From: Candidatus Melainabacteria bacterium
GTDB taxonomy: Bacteria > Cyanobacteriota > Vampirovibrionia > LMEP-6097
NCBI GenBank assembly: GCA_028817775.1
Contig: JAPPOW010000196.1
Location: 1 to 18,212, forward strand
Direction: 5' to 3'
Length of the DNA: 18,212 nt
Shown: positions 1-5,949 of the stretch, in pieces
Position numbering within the stretch: position 1 is the first letter of the stretch
Layout: each line of letters begins with the position of its first letter
The notes under the pieces: generated by a model
What the model was told of the DNA's origin: nothing
The model's input: the letters and a program-made list of their open reading frames with translations, nothing else
The model's database searches: none
Translations under genes and position numbers: made by a program

Positions 1-55
1 AGTAGAATACTCTGTGGACGGATGCCGGAGTGGTTTATCGGAGCGGTCTTGAAAA
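1..55 (+). repeat. 55-bp direct repeat: truncated tRNA-Ser 5' half at the window edge
   Basis: Bases 1-55 are identical to 221-275. They contain the short upstream segment with its TAGAAT box and the tRNA-Ser 5' half through the anticodon loop (tRNA part 16-55). The copies diverge from base 56 (T here, C at 276), and no tRNA 3' half follows. As a gene this copy is dead. A repeat of exactly 55 bp beginning at base 1 is what a de Bruijn assembler with k=55 leaves at a contig end, so it may be an assembly feature; a true partial duplication is the alternative. Confidence 0.85.
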
Positions 56-146
56 TCTTACGACGGTTGTGAGCAAACTATAGAATATCTATGCGGAGTT
101 AGGACCCGTCGTGGGTGCCGTAAAATTGCATAGCAATTTAGGCACA
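56..146 (+). other. Structured stretch of unknown role between the two tRNA-Ser copies
   Basis: No gene is seen here. The stretch is rich in possible base pairs. A 7-bp stem joins 60-66 to 106-112 and encloses a hairpin (ATAG 80-83 with CTAT 89-92, extended by AACT 76-79 with AGTT 97-100). A second hairpin pairs 115-119 with 141-145 and 121-129 with 133-140 around an ATA loop. Bases 59-68 are also the reverse complement of 274-283 in the intact tRNA. It could be a small structured RNA, an intron-like remnant, or chance; I do not recognise a family. Confidence 0.35.
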
Positions 147-222
147 CTCTGTGGGTAAAGACCTTAAATAAAGAACTTATTAAAAACAAGGGATAAAAGA
201 GGGATACAGATTAAGTATCCAG

Positions 223-228
223 TAGAAT
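223..228 (+). promoter_or_regulatory. Probable -10 box of the tRNA-Ser gene
   Basis: TAGAAT lies 7 nt before the first base of the mature tRNA, so transcription would start at or just before the tRNA 5' end. No convincing -35 box is seen. A 6-bp inverted repeat (GGATAC 202-207, GTATCC 215-220) lies immediately upstream. Confidence 0.4.
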
Positions 229-235
229 ACTCTGT

Positions 236-323
236 GGACGGATGCCGGAGTGGTTTATCGGAGCGGTCTTGAAAACCGTCGTAGGGCAACCTACCGAGGG
301 TTCGAATCCCTCTCCGTCCGCCA
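236..323 (+). tRNA. tRNA-Ser(UGA), intact, CCA encoded
   Basis: A complete class II tRNA. The acceptor stem pairs GGACGGA (236-242) with TCCGTCC (313-319), followed by discriminator G320 and an encoded CCA (321-323). The anticodon loop CTTGAAA places TGA at 270-272, which reads UCA and other UCN codons. The long variable arm (TAGG-GCAA-CCTA) is typical of serine tRNAs, and the T loop TTCGAAT is canonical. Residues 236-275 are duplicated at 16-55. The next gene, a nitroreductase, starts 43 bp downstream from its own promoter. Confidence 0.97.
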
Positions 324-351
324 TAATAAAAAAATGGGCCCAGCCTAGCCT

Positions 352-360
352 TGATACAAT
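352..360 (+). promoter_or_regulatory. Extended -10 promoter of the nitroreductase gene
   Basis: TG-A-TACAAT ends 6 nt before the ATG at 367, so the transcript would begin at or next to the start codon. No Shine-Dalgarno sequence is present. The identical nonamer TGATACAAT at the same 6-nt distance precedes the PRC-barrel gene on the other strand (9279-9287). Confidence 0.5.
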
Positions 361-366
361 CAATGT

Positions 367-972
367 ATGCAAGTACTAGAAGCCGTAGCAGAAAGAAGAG
401 CCGTAAAGGCTTTTGATCCAAATCATCAGATGACTGAAGATGAGATCAATAAGTTACTAGAGACAAGTATTCTTTCCCCAACATCTTTCAATATTCAGAA
501 TTGGCGTTTTGTTGTTGTCACCGATCAAAAGCTCAAGGATCAAATTCGCGAAGCTGCTTGGAATCAAGCACAGGTTTCTGAAGCATCTATATTAGTCTTA
601 GTTTGTGCTGACCTTAAAGCCTGGGCTAGAGACGCTAAGCGTTATTGGGCTAATGCTCCAGTTGAAACTCAAGAAGTTTTGGTGCCGATGATTGGAAATT
701 TTTATGAGGGTAATGAGCAGTTGCAGCGTGATGAAGCAATGCGTTCAGTTGGAATTGCTGCACAGACAATTATGCTTGCTGCAAAAGATATGGGCTATGA
801 CAGCTGTCCAATGATTGGTTTCGATCCTATTAAAGTTGCTGACTTAATCAACTTGCCTGAAGATCATGTTATTGGCATGATGCTTCCTGTAGGCAAAGCA
901 CTCAAGCCAGCCCATCCACGTGGCGGACAACTTTCTGTAAATGAAGTTAGCGTGCGTAATAAATTCAATTGA
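367..972 (+). CDS. Nitroreductase-family FMN oxidoreductase
   Basis: A 201-residue protein of the nitroreductase family, FMN-dependent NAD(P)H oxidoreductases that act as dimers in the cytoplasm. The N-terminal RRAVKAFDP and the following SPTSFNIQNWRF (about residues 37-48) match the family's flavin phosphate and ring contacts. The central stretch GIAAQTIMLAAKDMGYDSCP and the C-terminal LPVGKA are also typical. Length is normal. The substrate cannot be told from sequence; related proteins reduce nitro compounds, quinones or aldehyde-like substrates. The start at 367 fits the family N-terminus and lies 6 nt after an extended -10 box. The gene is followed after 6 nt by a small secreted protein, so the two are probably co-transcribed. 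Confidence 0.9.
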   Translation: MQVLEAVAERRAVKAFDPNHQMTEDEINKLLETSILSPTSFNIQNWRFVVVTDQKLKDQIREAAWNQAQVSEASILVLVCADLKAWARDAKRYWANAPVETQEVLVPMIGNFYEGNEQLQRDEAMRSVGIAAQTIMLAAKDMGYDSCPMIGFDPIKVADLINLPEDHVIGMMLPVGKALKPAHPRGGQLSVNEVSVRNKFN

Positions 973-978
973 GTTTTG

Positions 979-1401
979 ATGCAAGCTAAGTTATTAGTTC
1001 TTCTTTTGTGTCTTTCTGCGGTTCAAGTTTGTTTTGCTGAGACTGAAGAACCAGTGCCAGTGATTATCAAATTGGAAGAAGTTGAAGCCTTTGAATCGAT
1101 TGAGCAGTTAAAGTTTAAGGACAAGATCCAAATCAATAGTGAGTTGAGAGATTTTGCTCTTCCCTCCAAGCCAGAACTTGGGACTTTTTGTTTTGGTGCA
1201 CTCAAAACTAATATTGCTTTGGATCCGTTTAAGAGGCAAGCAAGTATTTCAGCCGAGCTTGACTTGATTGATTGTTATTACTTGATCAAATCTAAGCCTG
1301 ACCCTCGAAGCTTTATTCCTTATGCTGTCAAAAATATCAAAAGAGATGCTCGCAAGCAATATGATTGGTTTGAAGAATTGAAGCAGCAAATCTTTGATTA
1401 A
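979..1401 (+). CDS. Small secreted protein of unknown function
   Basis: A 140-residue protein that I do not recognise. Residues 1-20 form a clear Sec signal peptide: Lys near the start, a leucine-rich core, and cleavage probably after CFA. The mature part is acidic at its start (ETEEPVP), then mixed charge, with a short basic stretch (KNIKRDARK) near the C-terminus. Two cysteines (TFCFG, LIDCYY) could form a disulfide outside the cytoplasm. I chose ATG 979 because it directly precedes the signal peptide; a TTG one codon upstream would add only one residue. It starts 6 bp after the nitroreductase stop and is followed by the D-lactate dehydrogenase gene with its own promoter. Confidence 0.7.
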   Translation: MQAKLLVLLLCLSAVQVCFAETEEPVPVIIKLEEVEAFESIEQLKFKDKIQINSELRDFALPSKPELGTFCFGALKTNIALDPFKRQASISAELDLIDCYYLIKSKPDPRSFIPYAVKNIKRDARKQYDWFEELKQQIFD

Positions 1402-1419
1402 ATTTCAACTAAAGCAAAA

Positions 1420-1428
1420 TGCTAGAAT
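1420..1428 (+). promoter_or_regulatory. Extended -10 promoter of the D-lactate dehydrogenase gene
   Basis: TG-C-TAGAAT lies 10 nt before the ATG at 1439, predicting an mRNA with only about 3-4 nt before the start codon. It sits in the 37-bp gap after the secreted-protein gene. No -35 box or Shine-Dalgarno sequence is evident. Confidence 0.45.
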
Positions 1429-1438
1429 TAACTTAGTT

Positions 1439-2446
1439 ATGAAGATTGCTTTTTTTAGTGCAAAGTCTTACGAGCAGCCCTTCTTTGAGCAAGCGAATGA
1501 GGGCTTGGGGCATGAATTCAAGTTTATAGATTGTCATTTGGAGCGTAGTACTGTTGAGTTCGCTCAGGACTGCCAGGCGGTTTGTGTTTTTGTTAATGAT
1601 GATTTGAGTCGTTGTACTTTGCTTAAGCTCAAAGAGCAAGGAGTGAAATTGATAGCCTTACGTTGTGCTGGCTACAATAATGTTGATTTGGATTCGGCTG
1701 CTGAGCTTGGGCTTGATGTTGTGAGAGTGCCAAGCTACTCGCCTGATGCTGTGGCTGAACATGCAATCGCTTTGATTCTTACACTTAATCGCAAAACTCA
1801 CAAGGCTTACAATCGTACTCGCGAAGCAAATTTTTCGATTGATGGTTTGATGGGTTTTGATCTTAAAGGAAAAACTGTCGGTATCTTTGGTTTAGGTCAA
1901 ATTGGACACAGCTTTGCTGAACGTATGGCAGCATTTGGTTGCAAGATTTTGGTTCATGATCCTTACCTTAATGAAATTACTCACGACTATGATTTAGTTA
2001 CTAGTTGTGAAATTTTTAAACAGGCAGATATTATTAGCTTGCATTGTCCGTTGACACCAGAGACGCATCATATGATTGACAGCAAAGCTATTCAAGCAAT
2101 GAAACCAGGCGTGATGTTGATTAATACTAGCCGCGGGGCTGTAGTGGATACCAAGTCTGTCATTCAAGGACTCAAGACTGGTCATATCGGTTATTTTGCT
2201 TTGGATGTTTATGAAGAGGAAGCTGATTACTTCTTTGAAGATTTATCCAATACTGTTGTTTGTGATGATAGTTTAGCAAGATTGATGACTTTCCCCAATG
2301 TTCTTATTACTGGGCATCAAGCATTTTTTACACAAGAAGCAATGGAGCAAATTGCTCAAACCACTATGAATAGTGTTGAAGATTCTGCGCAAGGACGCAA
2401 GCTTGCAAATCAAGTTACTGCCCCACTGCGCACAGTAGTAGTATGA
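1439..2446 (+). CDS. ldhA: D-lactate dehydrogenase (fermentative, LdhA type)
   Basis: A 335-residue D-2-hydroxyacid dehydrogenase that most resembles NADH-dependent D-lactate dehydrogenase, which interconverts pyruvate and D-lactate. The Rossmann motif GLGQIG is near residues 151-156. The catalytic residues are present: Arg in NTSRG (about 232), Glu in DVYEEE, and His in ITGHQAFF (about 293). The substrate-side segment LRCAGYNNVDLDSA is typical of LdhA. I chose ATG 1439 rather than the upstream in-frame ATG at 1394 because MKIAFFSAKSYE matches the family N-terminus and an extended -10 lies just before it. The stop overlaps the ppsA start (ATGA), so the two are translationally coupled. Related 2-hydroxyacid specificities cannot be excluded. 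Confidence 0.92.
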   Translation: MKIAFFSAKSYEQPFFEQANEGLGHEFKFIDCHLERSTVEFAQDCQAVCVFVNDDLSRCTLLKLKEQGVKLIALRCAGYNNVDLDSAAELGLDVVRVPSYSPDAVAEHAIALILTLNRKTHKAYNRTREANFSIDGLMGFDLKGKTVGIFGLGQIGHSFAERMAAFGCKILVHDPYLNEITHDYDLVTSCEIFKQADIISLHCPLTPETHHMIDSKAIQAMKPGVMLINTSRGAVVDTKSVIQGLKTGHIGYFALDVYEEEADYFFEDLSNTVVCDDSLARLMTFPNVLITGHQAFFTQEAMEQIAQTTMNSVEDSAQGRKLANQVTAPLRTVVV

Positions 2447-4806
2447 TAGCCCAGCAGTATGTTCTAAAATTTAAAGATCTGTCCTTGAAAGATCTGGCTT
2501 CTGTTGGCGGCAAAAACGCTTCTTTAGGTGAGATGATTTCAAGTCTACCGGAGCAGATCAAGGTGCCTTCTGGCTTTGCCACCAGTGCCAAAGCTTATTG
2601 GGATTTTATCGATTCTAATAATTTAAGACCAGGGATTGCTCAAGAGCTGCAAGCTTTCAAGGCTGGATCGCAAGATTTACAGGCGACTGGAACTAAGATT
2701 CGTAATTTAATTTATCAGGCACAGTTCCCTGCTGAATTAGAGTTGGCTATTTTGACCGCTTTTGCAGAATTAAAATCTCATTACCAAGAAGAAATTACAG
2801 TTGCTGTCCGTAGTAGTGCTACTGCCGAAGACTTGCCTGATGCAAGTTTTGCAGGTCAACTGGAGACTTTTTTGAATATTGCAGGTGAGAGTGAGCTCTT
2901 GGATACTTGCAAAAAATGTTTTGCTTCTTTGTTTACCGATAGGGCCATTAGTTATCGAGAAGCCAAAGGCTTTGATCACGAGCAAATTGCACTATCTGTA
3001 GGAGTGCAGAAAATGGTGCGCTCAGATTTGGCTGGCTCTGGGGTCATGTTTAGTATAGATACTGAGACTGGCTTTAAAGATTCAGTCATCATCAATGCAG
3101 CTTGGGGACTTGGCGAGATGGTGGTGCAAGGTGCTGTTAACCCTGATGAGTATAGTATTTTCAAAGCCAAGCTTGCAGACTGCAGGCCAATTATTGGCAA
3201 GAAACTTGGTAGTAAGGAACAAAAAATGGTTTATGCAAGTGGCAGTAGTAAGGCTACAATTACAGTTGCTTCAGAGGAAGAAGAGCAGCAAAGTTTTGTG
3301 CTCAATGATGATGAGATTTTGACTTTGGCAACTTGGGCTAAAGCAATAGAGGACCATTATGGGCGTGCCATGGATATTGAATGGGCTAAGGATGGTTTGA
3401 GTCAAGAACTTTATATAGTTCAAGCAAGACCAGAGACAGTAGAGTCTCAAAAATCAAGTACTAAGATTTTTCAGTATCAAATCCTCGATCAAGCTGAACC
3501 AATTTTGCAGGGGCTTGCGATTGGCAGTGCTATTACCTGTGGCAAGGTTCAGCTGATAGAAAGTGCCAGTCAGATTAATGAGTTTGAGGCTGGCTCAATT
3601 TTGGTGACCAAGGAAACAGATCCTGATTGGGTCCCTATTATGAAGAAAGCTAACGGTATTATTACAGAGAGGGGTGGACGTACCTCTCATGCTGCAATTG
3701 TTAGCCGTGAACTGGGTTTGCCAGTCATAGTTGGTGCCAAAGATGCTCGTAGTCTTTTGAAGGATGAGCAAGAGATCACTCTTTCTTGTGCTGAAGGTGA
3801 GCAAGCAAAGGTTTATCCAGGCTACTTGAATTACAAAGAGGAAGAAATTGACTTAAGTCAAATCCCAGAGATTGATACTGAGATTATGCTCAATCTTGCT
3901 GATCCTGATACAGCCATGCGTTGGTGGCAGCTACCTTGTGATGGTATCGGACTTGCTCGCATGGAATTCATTATTAGTAATATCATCAAGGTACATCCAA
4001 TGGCTTTGATTGACTTTGATAAGGTCAGAGATCGAGCTAGCCGTAAGGAAATTGACAGACTTAGCCGTCACTATGATTGTAAAGAAGATTACTTTGTTAC
4101 TGAACTAGCGAGGGCACTAGCTAAGATTGCTGCTTCCCAATACCCTAAACCAACTATAGTAAGGATGAGTGATTTTAAATCCAATGAATATGCTGGTTTG
4201 ATTGCTGGTCAATATTTTGAAAAAGAAGAAGCTAATCCAATGTTAGGTTTTCGCGGGGCTGCTCGTTATTATAGTGATAGTTACAAAGCAGCTTTTGCAC
4301 TTGAATGCAAAGCTATCAAAAAGGCTCGTGAAGAAATTGGACTTGATAACATCATTATTATGATTCCGTTCTGCCGTACTCTAGAGGAGGCTGATAAAGT
4401 ACTTGAATTGCTCAAGGCTAATGGCTTGGAGCGCGGTCTTGGTGGCTTGCAGGTATATGTGATGGCTGAGATTCCTTCAAATATAATTTTGGCTGAAGAA
4501 TTTGCTGAGCGTTTTGATGGATTTTCGATTGGCTCAAATGACTTGACTCAACTTACTTTGGGGATTTCTAGAGACTCGGAAGAGCTATTGGAAATATTTG
4601 ATGAGGATAATGAAGCTGTGAGAATTTCAGTAAAAGAGCTGATTGGCAAAGCCCATGCCCATAAGACCAAGGTGGGTTTTTGCGGGCAAGCGCCAAGCGA
4701 TAAAGAAGGCTATGCTGAATTTTTACAAGAAGCAGGTATTGATTCAATTTCTCTCAACCCAGATTCGGTCATCGATGTAATTCGTCGTCTAGCTTTGTCA
4801 TCCTGA
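2443..4806 (+). CDS. ppsA: Phosphoenolpyruvate synthase (pyruvate, water dikinase)
   Basis: A 787-residue protein, close to the roughly 790 of the E. coli enzyme. It converts pyruvate and ATP to phosphoenolpyruvate, AMP and phosphate, the entry to gluconeogenesis. The N-terminal ATP-binding domain starts with KFKDLSLKDLASVGGKNASL. The swivelling phosphohistidine domain has GGRTSHAAIVSRELG with His about 416. The C-terminal PEP/pyruvate barrel has GSNDLTQLTLGISRDS and GFCGQAPSD with catalytic Cys about 747. Coupling to ldhA suggests lactate to pyruvate to PEP flow, or balancing of the pyruvate pool. Its last two codons (Ser-Ser) and stop lie inside palindromic element A, so an insertion has set the C-terminus. 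Confidence 0.97.
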   Translation: MIAQQYVLKFKDLSLKDLASVGGKNASLGEMISSLPEQIKVPSGFATSAKAYWDFIDSNNLRPGIAQELQAFKAGSQDLQATGTKIRNLIYQAQFPAELELAILTAFAELKSHYQEEITVAVRSSATAEDLPDASFAGQLETFLNIAGESELLDTCKKCFASLFTDRAISYREAKGFDHEQIALSVGVQKMVRSDLAGSGVMFSIDTETGFKDSVIINAAWGLGEMVVQGAVNPDEYSIFKAKLADCRPIIGKKLGSKEQKMVYASGSSKATITVASEEEEQQSFVLNDDEILTLATWAKAIEDHYGRAMDIEWAKDGLSQELYIVQARPETVESQKSSTKIFQYQILDQAEPILQGLAIGSAITCGKVQLIESASQINEFEAGSILVTKETDPDWVPIMKKANGIITERGGRTSHAAIVSRELGLPVIVGAKDARSLLKDEQEITLSCAEGEQAKVYPGYLNYKEEEIDLSQIPEIDTEIMLNLADPDTAMRWWQLPCDGIGLARMEFIISNIIKVHPMALIDFDKVRDRASRKEIDRLSRHYDCKEDYFVTELARALAKIAASQYPKPTIVRMSDFKSNEYAGLIAGQYFEKEEANPMLGFRGAARYYSDSYKAAFALECKAIKKAREEIGLDNIIIMIPFCRTLEEADKVLELLKANGLERGLGGLQVYVMAEIPSNIILAEEFAERFDGFSIGSNDLTQLTLGISRDSEELLEIFDEDNEAVRISVKELIGKAHAHKTKVGFCGQAPSDKEGYAEFLQEAGIDSISLNPDSVIDVIRRLALSS

Positions 4807-4879
4807 GGGAGTGTAACGACCGTAAAGATCCCAGTATTGAATTAGAGAGATCCTTAGGCCCTGGAGGGCTCAGGATGAC
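4797..4879. repeat. Cloverleaf palindromic element, copy A
   Basis: An 83-bp element with 11-bp inverted ends, GTCATCCTGAG at 4797 and CTCAGGATGAC ending at 4879. The right half has a tip hairpin GCCCT-GG-AGGGC; the left half is degraded. It fills almost all of the gap between the convergent ppsA (+) and exchanger (-) genes and supplies the ppsA stop codon (4804-4806). No other terminator is visible here, so the hairpin may also stop or protect both transcripts. Confidence 0.85.
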
Positions 4880-4887
4880 AGGGTGGG

Positions 4888-5949
4888 TCACCGTAAATGA
4901 TAGAAGACCACTAGAGTCATTAAATAAAGAATAATCACCAAGACTGAATCTAGCCCCATCTGCATAAAGGTTTTCTTCTTGCGTAGTATTAAACCACCAA
5001 GGTAAATCGATGTAAGTATGATGCCAGAGATAATGGCGTAGCGTACTGAGTTATCTGCTTCTTGGAGTATTGCACCCTTGGTGTAGAAAACTTCAGCTGG
5101 CAGGAGTAGCGCTAGCATAATCATATTGCTACCAAAAATATTAGAGATAGCCATACTGTAGGCGCCCATAGAGACAGCAGTGATGGTGACACTAAGTTCT
5201 GGTAGGGAGGTGGTTGCTGCAAGTAAGGTTGCACCAATGAAACTACTACCAAGCCCAGTCATCTCTGCGATTGTTATTGCAGTGTAGACCAGCACCAGAG
5301 CGCAGAGCAAAACTATTACTACGTTAAAGCTGAACAGGGCTACTAACTGTCCCAGAGGACGTTTCTGGGCATAGAGGTGACCTGGCGTTGTAGATAGCTT
5401 GTCTATTTCTTTACTTGGGATTTCGATTGGAGACCATTGTTTATCGGCTTCATAGTGGTTAAGTACATAGAGACAGAGTAGGTAGAGTAAGGTCACAAGT
5501 ATTGAGCCTAAGCCAACCCAACCTAGAATTAGAAAATCTTTGATTAAAATCATCGCTAGAGTGAAGGCCAAGACCAAGATTAACAGCGAGGCTTCAAGGA
5601 GTAGCGAGGATTGTAGAGCTAAGAAAGTGATTGGGGCTGAGACTGTGATCATATCAGCTACAGCAATGATTGCTGTCTGCATTGAGATGCCGCCAAACAT
5701 ATCATTCAAGACCAAGTGAGCTTCTCCTTTGGCAGAGCCTATTAGAGTGATAATTAATTCGGGTAAAGAGGTTGCAGCAGCAATGATAATGAAGCCCATT
5801 AGGGACTGAGTGATTTTGATTCGCTCTGCAATCACTACTCCATAAGTAGAGAGGCTTGAGCCAGCAAACCAAGTACCAATCCCAGCAAGAGCAAAAATCA
5901 AAAGATTGATAGCTAGTGGTAATTCGTTTAAGTCAATTAATTCAGTCAT
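4888..5949 (-). CDS. CaCA-family Na+/Ca2+ exchanger (YrbG-like)
   Basis: A 353-residue inner-membrane antiporter of the Ca2+:cation antiporter family, with about ten hydrophobic segments. The two inverted alpha repeats are visible. Alpha-1 (about 52-90) contains TSLPELIITLIGSAKGE; alpha-2 (about 236-275) contains TTSLPELSVTITAVSMGA and NIFGSNM. The Pro-Glu pairs are the ion ligands. In alpha-1 the usual GSN after the Asn is replaced by MFGGIS, a mild departure. The gene overlaps the ATPase stop by 8 bp (ATGACTGA) and has no Shine-Dalgarno sequence, so translation is probably coupled. Together with the ATPase it suggests extrusion of Ca2+ or a related cation; the ions are inferred from the family. 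Confidence 0.88.
   Translation of the reverse strand: MTELIDLNELPLAINLLIFALAGIGTWFAGSSLSTYGVVIAERIKITQSLMGFIIIAAATSLPELIITLIGSAKGEAHLVLNDMFGGISMQTAIIAVADMITVSAPITFLALQSSLLLEASLLILVLAFTLAMILIKDFLILGWVGLGSILVTLLYLLCLYVLNHYEADKQWSPIEIPSKEIDKLSTTPGHLYAQKRPLGQLVALFSFNVVIVLLCALVLVYTAITIAEMTGLGSSFIGATLLAATTSLPELSVTITAVSMGAYSMAISNIFGSNMIMLALLLPAEVFYTKGAILQEADNSVRYAIISGIILTSIYLGGLILRKKKTFMQMGLDSVLVIILYLMTLVVFYHLR

Noticed and set aside
1..150. Group I intron in the first tRNA-Ser copy
   Set aside because: No recognisable P/Q/R/S core elements, no U at a 5' splice site, and no matching tRNA 3' exon downstream.
164..421. Minus-strand reading frame of 85 codons across the tRNA-Ser gene
   Set aside because: It is the antisense translation of the tRNA (GGRRGIRTLGRLP-type sequence), a well-known database artefact, and it overlaps the nitroreductase start.
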